From RGIG4608 sp045637205 (GTDB lineage: Bacteria > Bacillota > Clostridia > Oscillospirales > CAG-272): a stretch of 14,925 bases of DNA. Shown here in pieces: positions 1-7,559 of the stretch; position 1 is the first letter of the stretch; every line of letters begins with the position of its first letter. Position numbers and translations under genes: made by a program. The DNA is taken from NCBI GenBank assembly GCA_045637205.1, contig JAZTYY010000085.1, forward strand, positions 1-14,925. Reading direction: 5' to 3'. The notes under the pieces were generated by a model. That model was not told the origin of the DNA and did not search any database. It worked only from the letters and a program-made list of their open reading frames with translations.

Positions 1-134
1 TTGGATGAAATCAAATCCGCCTTTTATTAACCTGCCATAAGGCAGATTTCATCGCGCAAGCGATTTCATCCACCATTTGTGGATTTATTCCGCAGAAGGC
101 GGATTTAGTTGCGGTGCTTCGCACCGCTAAATCC
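1..134. repeat. Modular hairpin repeat, left copy (truncated by window start)
   Basis: A run of short perfect hairpins joined by near-constant linkers. Visible stems are CTGCC/GGCAG (32-45, loop ATAA), ATCGC/GCGAT (51-64, loop GCAA, a GNRA-type tetraloop), ATCCAC/GTGGAT (68-84), TCCGC/GCGGA (89-103), and GCGGTGC/GCACCGC (111-127, loop TTC). The last is extended by GGATTTA/TAAATCC to 101-134. Linkers read GATTTCATC here and GATGAAATC in the part seen at the right end. Positions 1-73 are identical to 14853-14925. No protein product is supported. It lies just downstream of cwlD, so it could also act as a 3' structure for that transcript, but no T-tract follows it. The family is not one I recognise by name. 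Confidence 0.85.
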
Positions 135-186
135 CAATTTAGTGTCGTTAATTATAAATATATTATAAATAAGACTAAGTGAAAAA

Positions 187-930
187 TCAAGTATTAATCT
201 GCGAAATATATGTCATAATCGACTTAAAAATGATATTTGCGAGCTTTTGTCGGTAATCGGCATCACCTAATGCGCGCGCTTCGTCGGGATTGGAGAGAAA
301 TCCACACTCAATAAGCACCGCGGGAAAGGTGGCATTGTGTAAAAGGAAGATGGAGCTTGTGGCTTCCTTCGTAACTCTTTTGTTGCTTGGTTGAAGTTCA
401 TTTTTTACGTTCGACTGAATCAAATTTGCCAAAATCTTTGAGCTTGCATCATTTTTAGAATACCACACTTGCAGTCCCGAGTATTTTGTTTGCGAAAAAT
501 AGTTCATATGAATGCTCACAAGAACGGGATTTTCTTGTTCATTTGCAATTTCAAGGCGTTTGCGCACGTCCTGATACTTCTTTTTGCCCTCGTAATCGGA
601 ATTTTTATCGTACAAGAGGATATCTGAGTCGCGCGTGAGGACAACATTCACTCCTTGCTCGTGCAAAAGGTTGGCAACTTGAAGTGTGATGTAGAGGTTT
701 AAATCCTTTTCGATAAGACCATTGCCCTTAGCTCCACCATCCTCACCACCGTGGCCTGCATCAAGTACGATGGTGACCTTGCATGTAGCTGCAGTGCCCT
801 CGTTTGGTAGGGGGAATGAGAAATTTATCATTGGAATTATCAAAATAAGTGAAATAAGCGCTGAAATTATGCAAAAAATTGCAAATTCCAGCGCAAAGGA
901 CGTAGCATATTTGTTTCTTCGATTTTTCAT
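187..930 (-). CDS. cwlD: N-acetylmuramoyl-L-alanine amidase, CwlD-like (Amidase_3)
   Basis: Zinc amidase that cleaves the bond between N-acetylmuramic acid and the stem peptide. CwlD is known to act outside the membrane, making muramic-delta-lactam in spore cortex. The protein is 247 aa, close to the family's usual size. A membrane anchor/signal segment spans about residues 12-35 and the catalytic domain about 52-245. Visible motifs are DAGHGG (zinc ligand H60), GLIEKDLNL (E74), SIHMN (H141) and ECGFLSNP (catalytic E208). All the expected metal and catalytic residues are present. The ATG is preceded by CGGAG (939-943) at normal spacing. It is a single gene, divergent from the LRR gene at 1081, with a candidate promoter of its own. 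A non-sporulation cell-wall amidase of the same family is the alternative. Confidence 0.9.
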   Translation of the reverse strand: MKNRRNKYATSFALEFAIFCIISALISLILIIPMINFSFPLPNEGTAATCKVTIVLDAGHGGEDGGAKGNGLIEKDLNLYITLQVANLLHEQGVNVVLTRDSDILLYDKNSDYEGKKKYQDVRKRLEIANEQENPVLVSIHMNYFSQTKYSGLQVWYSKNDASSKILANLIQSNVKNELQPSNKRVTKEATSSIFLLHNATFPAVLIECGFLSNPDEARALGDADYRQKLANIIFKSIMTYISQINT

Positions 931-972
931 AAATAAAACTCCGTTTTTGTTTAGTGTATGAATTTTAAAAAG

Positions 973-1001
973 AATTTATTCTGTGAATTTTACCGTGCCA
1001 A
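973..1001 (-). promoter_or_regulatory. Candidate sigma-A promoter of cwlD
   Basis: On the minus strand, TTGGCA (996-1001) and TAAATT (973-978) are separated by 17 bases and sit about 40 bases upstream of the cwlD ATG. The -35 fits 5 of 6 consensus positions and the -10 fits 4 of 6, so this is a moderate call. CwlD is often made under a sporulation sigma factor, which could use different elements. Confidence 0.45.
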
Positions 1002-1013
1002 ATAATTTTGTTC

Positions 1014-1042
1014 TTGCATAATTAATTAAATGGGTGTATAAT
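1014..1042 (+). promoter_or_regulatory. Sigma-A promoter of the LRR protein gene
   Basis: TTGCAT (1014-1019), a 17-base spacer, then a perfect TATAAT (1037-1042), ending 38 bases before the ATG of the LRR gene. The cwlD candidate promoter lies back to back with it on the other strand. Confidence 0.75.
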
Positions 1043-1080
1043 GTCAATATAATTGTAAAATCAATTTATTGGGGGTTATT

Positions 1081-2451
1081 ATGAGCAAGAAAACCTTAAT
1101 TATTTTAATATCCGTTATCGTTGTGATTCTGATTATTGTTTTTGGAGTCATTATTGGAATAACTAATAACTTAAATAAAGACAGTAGTGAATTGCTATAT
1201 ATGATTGGTGCTGACGGCAATTATATAGTAATGGGGATTGGTGGCTGCAAGGACACTCATATTACTATTCCTGATGAATACAATGGCAAGCCTGTAACAA
1301 AGATTAGTGGAGGTGCTTTTAGAAATTGCAAATCCATAGTTAGTGTTACTATCGGTAATAACATAACTGATATTGGTGATAAAGCATTCGATGATTGCAA
1401 ATCACTTGAAAAAGTGGTGATTGGTGATTCAGTTACAAGTATTGGAGGCGCATTTTATGGATGCAGCTCTTTAAGAACTGTAATACTTGGTGAATCAGTA
1501 AATCAAATTTCGAAGGATGCATTATGGGGCTTTGGTAATATTGAATACACCGAATACAAAAAGTGCTTCTATCTTGGAACTGCTGACAATCCATATTATG
1601 CCCTTATAAATAGCAGGTTAGCATGGAACTCGGATTTTGAAATTCACGAGGATACAAAAATAATAGCTTCGGGTGCTTTTTATCAATGTTCAAATATAAC
1701 TGAATTGACGATTCCTGACGGTGTAACCCATATTGGATATGAAGCTTTCTTTAGATGCACTAATCTTGAAAGTGTAAAATTTGGCAGTTCAGTTAATAGT
1801 ATTGGACAAAATGCATTTGCCAAATGTTCTTCACTTGAAAGTGTGGAGCTCTCCGAAGCAATTGTAAATTTGTGCTCAAGAGCATTTTCTGAATGTGAAA
1901 AATTGAAATTTAATGAATATAATGGTGGTAAATATATTGGAACTCCAAGTAATCCGTATTTCGCACTTGTCGACGTTGCCTCAAAGGCACAAAGCACATA
2001 TGAAATACATAGTAATACTGTAATAATATCTGGTGCATTTTCGGACTGTGAGTTGCTTGAATCAATAAATATTCCGAGCTCAGTGAAGGTTATTGGTCAA
2101 GAGGCATTTTTCCGTTGCAAGTTGTTAACTAATATTGACCTTCCAAATTCAGTAACGAGTATTTATAATAGTGCTTTTGCCGGTTGCACGTCTCTTACAA
2201 GTATTCGTATTCCGGACTCAGTAACGAGTATTCATGATAGTGCTTTTGTCGGTTGCGCATCACTGACAAGCATTCGTATTCCAAGCTCGGTTAACCAAAT
2301 TGGTAGAAACGTGTTTGATGGTGAAATGGACGTGTATTACGATGGAACAAAGGATAATTGGAATTCAATTGATCGTAATCCATATTGGATTAGTTCATAT
2401 CATTTCACGATTCATTGCACCGATGGAGATATACTTTCATATAATGAATAA
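1081..2451 (+). CDS. BspA-like leucine-rich repeat protein, membrane anchored
   Basis: A 456-aa protein of the LRR_5 (BspA/TpLRR) type. These are usually surface or secreted proteins, with binding or adhesion inferred rather than proven. One hydrophobic segment (about residues 5-27) serves as uncleaved anchor or signal. The rest is a run of 23-residue repeats of the form IP-SVT-IG-AF-GC-SLTSI. Two similar non-LRR islands (about 155-197 and 277-317) carry YxGTxxNPYxAL followed by EIHxxTxII. The C-terminus has a YYDGTxxxW...IHCTDGD module. I chose the ATG at 1081 because GGGGG (1071-1075) lies five bases before it; an in-frame TTG at 1069 would overlap that ribosome site. It has its own promoter and ends at a terminator shared with the convergent LRR gene. 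The ligand is unknown. Confidence 0.85.
   Translation: MSKKTLIILISVIVVILIIVFGVIIGITNNLNKDSSELLYMIGADGNYIVMGIGGCKDTHITIPDEYNGKPVTKISGGAFRNCKSIVSVTIGNNITDIGDKAFDDCKSLEKVVIGDSVTSIGGAFYGCSSLRTVILGESVNQISKDALWGFGNIEYTEYKKCFYLGTADNPYYALINSRLAWNSDFEIHEDTKIIASGAFYQCSNITELTIPDGVTHIGYEAFFRCTNLESVKFGSSVNSIGQNAFAKCSSLESVELSEAIVNLCSRAFSECEKLKFNEYNGGKYIGTPSNPYFALVDVASKAQSTYEIHSNTVIISGAFSDCELLESINIPSSVKVIGQEAFFRCKLLTNIDLPNSVTSIYNSAFAGCTSLTSIRIPDSVTSIHDSAFVGCASLTSIRIPSSVNQIGRNVFDGEMDVYYDGTKDNWNSIDRNPYWISSYHFTIHCTDGDILSYNE
2149..2286 (+). repeat. Two adjacent 69-bp LRR units, recently duplicated
   Basis: Within the LRR gene, 2149-2217 and 2218-2286 are tandem 69-bp units (23 codons) that differ at 11 of 69 positions, mostly third-codon or conservative changes. 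They are more alike than the other units of the gene by eye, which suggests a late duplication. Confidence 0.75.
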
Positions 2452-2453
2452 CC

Positions 2454-2482
2454 AAAAGGAGAGCCTATGCTCTCCTTTTTTA
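2454..2482. terminator. Bidirectional terminator between convergent LRR genes
   Basis: A 10-bp perfect stem AAAAGGAGAG/CTCTCCTTTT (2454-2463 and 2470-2479) with a six-base loop, followed by further T residues on the plus strand. It starts two bases after the plus-strand stop and ends just before the minus-strand gene's stop, so it can serve both genes. Confidence 0.9.
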
Positions 2483-2483
2483 A

Positions 2484-3332
2484 TTATTTACTTCCGTCAC
2501 CTGCACAATAGATTACCGCTTCTTCAATAACGTCGTTGCCTGCGCCTATGTCAACAGTTTTCCATGAGGCACTTGTGCCGTGATAGGTCACTCGTTTAAT
2601 GCTTGTGCATTTGTGGAATGCCATATTGGCAATTTCAACCACGTCGCGTGTAATTATTACAAAATTAGAGGTGTTGCCGGCAGGGTATGTAATAAGAATA
2701 CTTCCGTCCTTATTATAAAGGACACCGGATGATGAGGAATATTTGCTATTTGCCTCATCAACCTCAATGGCTTCAAGGTATTTGCATCCTGCAAAGGCAT
2801 AGTTGCCAATTTCCTTTACGCTTGATGGAATGGAGATTTCTCTGACATTTGAGCCGTAGAAGGCATATGCACCGATGCGCTTTATTGTGCTTGAAAATTC
2901 AATGCCCTTGATTTTAGTGGAGTTTTTGAAGGCATTGTCACCGATTTCAACAACGATGTCACCATCGGGGCTCATTGTGGGCACGATGATGAAGGCATCC
3001 GTGCACGAGCCTATGCTAATAAGGGCGCAGGTGCCGTCACCATTGCTTTCAAATTCAAGTCCTGTGCTTGATGGGTCGGGAGTGGGTTCATCATCGGGGA
3101 TATCGGGGACCTCATCATTTTCACCATTTCCCGAATTGTTCTGCGGTTTAGTGGTGCTTTGAGTGGCATCCGGGTTTTGAAGTATGCCGTTGTCATTGTA
3201 AACGGGAACGCTATTTTCCTCTGACAAATTCATTGCCACCACGATTAGCATTGCCAAAATTGCCACAAGTAAAATGGGGAGAGCGATGGTCAGAGCCCTC
3301 ATAATTTTTGATTTGATTTCTTTTCTGTCCAT
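2484..3332 (-). CDS. BspA-like LRR protein with acidic stalk, membrane anchored
   Basis: A 282-aa protein with a cytoplasmic basic N-terminus and one hydrophobic segment (about residues 12-34). A low-complexity linker rich in Asn, Asp, Glu, Pro and Thr follows (about 40-92), then LRR_5 units such as IKRIGAYAFYG and IPSSVKEIGNYAFAGC (about 125-245). The C-terminal module YHGTSASWK...IYCAGDG resembles the one ending the convergent LRR gene at 1081-2451. The layout (anchor, stalk, repeats) suggests display outside the membrane. I chose the ATG at 3332 because CCTTT (3340-3344, read as AAAGG) is seven bases upstream. An in-frame start 22 codons earlier would lie between the promoter and this site and has no ribosome site. 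The ligand is unknown. Confidence 0.83.
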   Translation of the reverse strand: MDRKEIKSKIMRALTIALPILLVAILAMLIVVAMNLSEENSVPVYNDNGILQNPDATQSTTKPQNNSGNGENDEVPDIPDDEPTPDPSSTGLEFESNGDGTCALISIGSCTDAFIIVPTMSPDGDIVVEIGDNAFKNSTKIKGIEFSSTIKRIGAYAFYGSNVREISIPSSVKEIGNYAFAGCKYLEAIEVDEANSKYSSSSGVLYNKDGSILITYPAGNTSNFVIITRDVVEIANMAFHKCTSIKRVTYHGTSASWKTVDIGAGNDVIEEAVIYCAGDGSK

Positions 3333-3365
3333 AATTTTTCCTTTCTTTTTGAATTTGGTGATTTC

Positions 3366-3394
3366 ATTATATATGGGCATATTTTGCGTGTCAA
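3366..3394 (-). promoter_or_regulatory. Perfect-consensus sigma-A promoter of the minus-strand LRR gene
   Basis: On the minus strand, TTGACA (3389-3394) and TATAAT (3366-3371) are separated by exactly 17 bases, with no mismatch to the sigma-A consensus. It lies about 34 bases before the chosen ATG, which predicts strong vegetative expression. Confidence 0.9.
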
Positions 3395-3524
3395 TCAAAT
3401 TTCATCGTGCAAAAATGACCACAAAATTCACAAAAAATGAAAATAAGACGGCATTTTTGTGCCTCATTGACGAAAGAAAAACCAATTAGCCGATTTATTT
3501 TGCTTTTTGCGACCGAAATATTAC

Positions 3525-3553
3525 TTGCACTTTGCATATTTTTGTGCTAAAAT
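3525..3553 (+). promoter_or_regulatory. Sigma-A promoter of the S51 peptidase gene
   Basis: TTGCAC (3525-3530), a 17-base spacer, then TAAAAT (3548-3553). The -10 ends 40 bases before the ATG at 3594. It lies inside any longer reading of the gene, which supports the internal start. Confidence 0.75.
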
Positions 3554-3593
3554 GGATAAGGTTATAGATTCTAATACTCAACGGAGAAACAAT

Positions 3594-4304
3594 ATGGAAG
3601 CTACAAAAAGAATTATTGCCATTGGTGGCGGTGAAATAAAAAGTAAAGAAACACTTGAAATCGACCGATATATCGCATCCTTGGCGCGTGAGCGCGCAGG
3701 GGAAAGACGTCCTTACGGTCTTTTTATCGGTACGGCAAGTCACGACAGCATGCCCTATTTCAATAGTTTTAGAAAAACCTATACCTCTGTTTTTGACATC
3801 AAGGCGGACGTTGCCCTCACAGTTTACGGTGAAATGGATTTGGAAAAGATTAAAGGTAAGTTTGAAAAGGCAGATTTCCTTTATATAGGCGGTGGGGATA
3901 CTCTTTATATGCTGAAAAGATGGCAGGAGTTTGGGCTTCTTGACCTTATCAAAGATGCTTATGAGCGCGGAGTAATCGTCTGCGGTCTTTCAGCAGGTGC
4001 TATTTGCTGGTTTGAGGATATTTACACCGATTCCGAGCTTGTTGAAAATCGCGAGGGACTTTATTCCATGCAAAAGGGACTTGGTTGGCTTCGTGGTACA
4101 GTTTCACCTCATTACAATGAGCGCATGATTGATTTTGATGAGATTATGCTCTTACGCGGGGAGGGTGCTACGGCATATGGAATTGAAAATCTCGCGGCAC
4201 TTGAATTTGTTAACGGGGAGCTTACGAAAGCAATTTCCTGTGGTGGAAGGGCATATCTTATTGAAAACAAAAATGAAAAATTAATAAAGAAGATAATTGA
4301 ATAA
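3594..4304 (+). CDS. Peptidase family S51 protein (peptidase E-like)
   Basis: A 236-aa cytoplasmic Ser-His-acid peptidase of the glutamine amidotransferase-like fold. Family members include alpha-aspartyl dipeptidase (PepE) and cyanophycinase; the size fits the dipeptidase branch. Visible motifs are IIAIGGGEI near the N-terminus, YIGGGDT (about 97-103), the nucleophile elbow CGLSAGA with Ser133, and SPHYNER with His173. There is no signal peptide. The start at 3594 has GGAG (3583-3586) at seven bases; a longer frame opening at 3507 begins upstream of the -10 element and is rejected. It is a single-gene unit between its own promoter and terminator. The exact substrate cannot be told from sequence; Asp-X dipeptides are the family inference. 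Confidence 0.85.
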   Translation: MEATKRIIAIGGGEIKSKETLEIDRYIASLARERAGERRPYGLFIGTASHDSMPYFNSFRKTYTSVFDIKADVALTVYGEMDLEKIKGKFEKADFLYIGGGDTLYMLKRWQEFGLLDLIKDAYERGVIVCGLSAGAICWFEDIYTDSELVENREGLYSMQKGLGWLRGTVSPHYNERMIDFDEIMLLRGEGATAYGIENLAALEFVNGELTKAISCGGRAYLIENKNEKLIKKIIE

Positions 4305-4306
4305 TC

Positions 4307-4336
4307 AAGGGGGCAGGTAAATGCCCCTTTTCTTTA
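4307..4336 (+). terminator. Terminator of the S51 peptidase gene
   Basis: Stem GGGGCA (4310-4315) and TGCCCC (4322-4327), six-base loop, preceded by AA and followed by TTTTCTTT. It starts two bases after the stop codon. Confidence 0.85.
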
Positions 4337-4406
4337 TGCAAAATTTCAAATTTATGTCTTAACAGCATTTTCTTGGTCAACAATAAGTGAGAAAGAAGGT
4401 GTTGAT

Positions 4407-6812
4407 TTGAAAAGAAAAGGTGTAATTAAAAGGGCACTTATTATTATATTGATTGTAATTTTGGGTGCATTGACAAGCTTATCTATATTGGCAGGACTAT
4501 ACGTAAGACGGGTGACAAATGAGCCACTTGATTTATCCTTGTTCCATTTTGACAAGGCAAACTCGTTTACAAAGATTTTTGTCCTTGAAAACGGAGAGTG
4601 GGTTGAATGGGTTGAGGAAAGAATTCTTGGTGAATACAATTTTGAATTTGTTGAAATTGAGAAAATCCCCAAAAATCTGCAAAATGCCTATATTGCCATT
4701 GAGGATAAGCGTTTTTTTGAGCATGAGGGAGTTGATTGGCAAAGGACTATTTATGCCGTGGCAAACTACGTTTTGCATTTTGGTGGCAAATTTGGGGCAT
4801 CTACTATTACTCAGCAGCTTATTAAGAACGTTACAGGTGAGGACGAGGTGAGTATTGAGCGCAAAATTCGTGAGATCAAGTGGGCGCTTGAGCTTGAGAG
4901 GGAATATTCAAAGCAAGAAATTTTGGAGCTATATTTAAACGTTATCAATCTTTCGGACAATTGCTACGGTGTGGGAAGTGCCTCAAGGCGCTTTTTCTCA
5001 AAGGATGTTAGTGAACTCACTTTGATTGAGTGTGCGTGTATTGCTGCGATAACAAACAATCCAAGCTATTATAATCCCTTGACCCACCCCGAAAACAACA
5101 AGGAGAGGCGCGACCTTATTCTTGCACAGATGTATGAGCAAGGGTACATTACAAGGGAGGAGTTTATTGATAATTATGGGAAGGAGCTTGTGCTGAATCC
5201 CGATGACAATGTAATTAAAACGAGTGTGCATTCGTGGTACGTAGATATGGTGATTAATGACGTTATCTACGATTTACAGCATGAAAAGGGAATGTCGCAA
5301 AAGGCGGCAAGTGCTCTCGTTTTTGGTGGTGGACTTGAAATCTATATTCAAATTGACCGTGACGTGCAAAAGATAATGGAGGAATATTACGAAAACAGCG
5401 CAAACTTTCCGTCGGGGGAGGGGGCGCAAAGCTCGATGATAATGATTGATGCAAAAAATGGTGATATCTTGGGTGTCGTGGGTGCGATTGGTAAAAAGCT
5501 TGCAAACAGAATTCAAAATTTTGCCACCGACACGCTTCGTCCACCGGGGTCTACCATAAAGCCGCTTTCCGTTTACGCACCTGCGCTTGAGAGGGGATTG
5601 ATAACCTATGCAACTGTGCTTGACGATACGCCATATTCCTTTGAAAACGGCAAGCCGTGGCCGAAAAATGCAAATGGAGTTTACAACGGTCTTTCAACTA
5701 TGAGCTATGCTATGGCAAATTCGACTAATACGATATCGTTGAAGATACTTGATAGCTTAGGACTTTCGCATTCCTTTTATTTTTTGCGCGATTTTTTGCA
5801 TCTTGAGAGTCTAATTTTAGAGGGTAAGGACAAAAACGGCGCGTTTATTACCGATATGGCTTATGCCGCCTTGGGACTTGGACAATTAAATTACGGCGTG
5901 AGCGTAAGGGAGATTACGGCGGCATATTCAATTTTTGCCGACGGTGGAGTCTATAACGCGCCACGCTCATATTCACTGGTGAAGAATTCATACGGTGAGA
6001 TTTTGCTTGAAAATAAGGAGAAAAGCGAGCGCGTAATCTCCGTTGGCAACTCCGAGATTATGACAAAGCTGTTAGAGGATGTTGTTTACGGTGGCACGGC
6101 AAATGATTTGAGTATCAAAAGCAAGGTGGCAATTGCCGCAAAGACCGGCACAACTCAGGATAATAAGGATAGGTGGTGCATTGCCTATACTCCCTCCCTT
6201 ATTTGTGGAGTTTGGTATGGCTACGAATACCCAAAGGAGATTCCTCGAGCCGAGAAGAATCACTTTTTGAATGCACTTGACACAGTTTTAACGCGCATTT
6301 ATGATGATGACGTGCGCTCAGCATATGCGGACAGAAAATTTAGTGAGAGTGTTCCGCTAGAAAGGGTGAATTATTGCATGGATTCGGGTGGGTTGCCAAG
6401 TGAAGCGTGTTTGTGTGATCCGAGGGGTTCAAGAGTCCGTGTGGGGTATTTTGTGAAGGGAACTGAGCCAAAGAACCGTTGCGAAACTCATATTTTGGTA
6501 GAATATGACGTCATTTGTGGTGGAATAGCAACAATTTTCACACCTGAGGGACATATAGAAAAGGTAGGAATGGTGCGTGTTGAAAGGGAGTTTCCAATTC
6601 AAATTGTAGTTAGTGACGCGCAATATGTGTATCGCAAGCTTACGGATGGAGTTTTGCCATCCTTTAATGAGGGTGAGCCGTTTTTTGCATCCCTCGAGGA
6701 TGAAAAAAGGAAATATTTCGGCATAAGCATTGGCAAAAAGCAGTTCAATCGGCTTTCCAGCGCGCATTTTTCGTATTCCGACCTCGTTTTTGAAAGAAAT
6801 ATTTTGAGGTGA
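4407..6812 (+). CDS. Class A penicillin-binding protein (bifunctional transglycosylase/transpeptidase)
   Basis: An 801-aa PBP1A-type enzyme (ponA/mrcA family) that polymerises lipid II and cross-links peptidoglycan outside the membrane. A short basic N-terminus precedes one membrane helix (about 9-33). The GT51 domain has IEDKRFFEHEG (catalytic Glu99), GASTITQQLIKN (130-141) and ELYLN (174-178). The transpeptidase domain has GSTIK (Ser382, Lys385), STN (439-441) and KTGTT (579-583). A C-terminal segment (about 655-705) with spaced cysteines (C657, C668, C670, C692, C704) resembles the tail common in clostridial PBPs. The start is TTG at 4407, with AAGGT (4396-4400) six bases upstream. I see no clear promoter between the preceding terminator and this gene. 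All catalytic motifs are intact. Confidence 0.93.
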   Translation: MKRKGVIKRALIIILIVILGALTSLSILAGLYVRRVTNEPLDLSLFHFDKANSFTKIFVLENGEWVEWVEERILGEYNFEFVEIEKIPKNLQNAYIAIEDKRFFEHEGVDWQRTIYAVANYVLHFGGKFGASTITQQLIKNVTGEDEVSIERKIREIKWALELEREYSKQEILELYLNVINLSDNCYGVGSASRRFFSKDVSELTLIECACIAAITNNPSYYNPLTHPENNKERRDLILAQMYEQGYITREEFIDNYGKELVLNPDDNVIKTSVHSWYVDMVINDVIYDLQHEKGMSQKAASALVFGGGLEIYIQIDRDVQKIMEEYYENSANFPSGEGAQSSMIMIDAKNGDILGVVGAIGKKLANRIQNFATDTLRPPGSTIKPLSVYAPALERGLITYATVLDDTPYSFENGKPWPKNANGVYNGLSTMSYAMANSTNTISLKILDSLGLSHSFYFLRDFLHLESLILEGKDKNGAFITDMAYAALGLGQLNYGVSVREITAAYSIFADGGVYNAPRSYSLVKNSYGEILLENKEKSERVISVGNSEIMTKLLEDVVYGGTANDLSIKSKVAIAAKTGTTQDNKDRWCIAYTPSLICGVWYGYEYPKEIPRAEKNHFLNALDTVLTRIYDDDVRSAYADRKFSESVPLERVNYCMDSGGLPSEACLCDPRGSRVRVGYFVKGTEPKNRCETHILVEYDVICGGIATIFTPEGHIEKVGMVRVEREFPIQIVVSDAQYVYRKLTDGVLPSFNEGEPFFASLEDEKRKYFGISIGKKQFNRLSSAHFSYSDLVFERNILR

Positions 6813-6854
6813 CGGAGCACCCACTCAATTTAACTATTTTATCATTAAAACGTC

Positions 6855-6897
6855 AAAAGCCCCATAAGATGTACAAAATACATTTTATGGAGCTTTT
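6855..6897 (+). promoter_or_regulatory. Long hairpin burying the ribosome binding site of the next gene; possible terminator
   Basis: Arms 6855-6873 and 6879-6897 can form 18 pairs of 19 (one C-A mismatch, one G-U) around the loop CAAAA. The 3' arm contains GGAG (6889-6892), the only ribosome site for the ATG at 6898, and the arm ends at the base before that ATG. The A-stem-T layout matches other terminators in this window, so it may terminate the PBP transcript, repress translation of the next gene, or both. The T-run is only four bases. Confidence 0.65.
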
Positions 6898-7425
6898 ATG
6901 TCAAAGAGAAAAATCAAGAATCCTTTTTATACTGTTATGCGCGAATACGGTCGCGTGGATAAGAAAACTGTGGTGTTGATGCCACTTTTACTTATGTTTT
7001 TGGGCATTTTCACTCGTTGGGTTAGTGGCAGTCCAATTCCGACGCTTTATTTTGTGGGCGCAAAGAATATAACTCCTCCAACGTGGCTGATGGTATTATT
7101 ATTTTGCATTTCCTACATTATTTCGGGCATATCACTTGGAACGGCTTTGGGAAACAAAATTTGCGTTTATGCTGAGAAAAAATATCAGGGAGCCATGTGG
7201 TTTGTGATATGTCTTGCCTTGGGATATGCATGGTACCCCATTTTCTTTTGCGCAAGACTTTTTCTTATATCGGCATGTATGTCGGCGTTGTGCTTGTTAA
7301 GTGCAATTTGTGCCACAATTTGCTTTGCGAGTGTATCAAAAATATCATTTTTTCTTTCACTCGCATATGACTGCTGGTTGCTATATCTATTTCTTTTGAA
7401 TATGAAGATATTTTTTGCGATATAG
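6898..7425 (+). CDS. Divergent TspO/MBR-like membrane protein
   Basis: A 175-aa, very hydrophobic protein with about five predicted membrane segments (near 25-42, 62-84, 98-118, 121-143 and 148-173). TspO/MBR proteins are five-helix membrane proteins that bind porphyrins and related ligands. Supporting features are TPPTWLMVLLFCISYIISGI (59-78), which follows the TspO pattern PPxW...YxxxGI; a Trp/Phe-rich helix AWYPIFF (111-117); and a C-terminal WLLYLFLLNMKIFF (160-173), like the family's W-x-x-xA-x-x-LN ending. Several usual tryptophans are replaced and the basic N-terminus is longer than normal. The start is ATG 6898 with GGAG five bases upstream, inside the hairpin at 6855-6897. An unrelated small membrane protein is the alternative. 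Confidence 0.6.
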   Translation: MSKRKIKNPFYTVMREYGRVDKKTVVLMPLLLMFLGIFTRWVSGSPIPTLYFVGAKNITPPTWLMVLLFCISYIISGISLGTALGNKICVYAEKKYQGAMWFVICLALGYAWYPIFFCARLFLISACMSALCLLSAICATICFASVSKISFFLSLAYDCWLLYLFLLNMKIFFAI

Positions 7426-7441
7426 TTTTTATTATTTTATA

Positions 7442-7470
7442 TTGACAACAAATAAAGTCTATGTTACAAT
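7442..7470 (+). promoter_or_regulatory. Strong sigma-A promoter of the leader and secreted-protein cassette
   Basis: Perfect TTGACA (7442-7447), a 17-base spacer and TACAAT (7465-7470, one mismatch). Transcription should start near 7477, giving a leader of about 105 bases before the lipoprotein ATG. Confidence 0.88.
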
Positions 7471-7476
7471 TTAAAT

Positions 7477-7559
7477 AGTATAAAAAAGGACACATAAGTG
7501 CCCTAAAAGTAACGCAGAGCAGGGCATTTTAGTGCCTAACTCTGCGTTTTTTGATTTTT
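7477..7559 (+). ncRNA. Structured leader RNA or small terminated RNA of unknown class
   Basis: Between the promoter and the lipoprotein gene lies a compact structured stretch. Stem P1 pairs TGCCCT (7499-7504) with AGGGCA (7521-7526). Stem P2 pairs AACGCAGAG (7511-7519) with CTCTGCGTT (7540-7548). P2's 5' arm lies in the P1 loop and P1's 3' arm lies in the P2 loop, so both together make an H-type pseudoknot. AGGGCA can instead pair with TGCCT (7533-7537) inside the P2 loop, so P1 and this inner hairpin are alternatives. T-runs follow P2. It may be an attenuator for the downstream genes or a free small RNA of about 80 bases. I do not recognise it as a known riboswitch. Confidence 0.55.
7511..7559 (+). 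terminator. Intrinsic terminator inside the leader
   Basis: A 9-bp perfect stem (AACGCAGAG with CTCTGCGTT), an inner loop able to form its own small hairpin, then T6, GA and T5. It lies before, not after, a gene with an excellent ribosome binding site, which is the arrangement of an attenuator. Confidence 0.8.

Noticed and set aside
3407..3463. Possible hairpin GCAAAAATG with CATTTTTGTGC in the LRR-S51 gap
   Set aside because: The arms are A/T-rich and imperfect with a loop of over 30 bases, so stability is doubtful.
3507..3593. Longer N-terminus for the S51 peptidase
   Set aside because: It would begin upstream of the -35 element at 3525-3530, and the ribosome site fits the ATG at 3594 instead.
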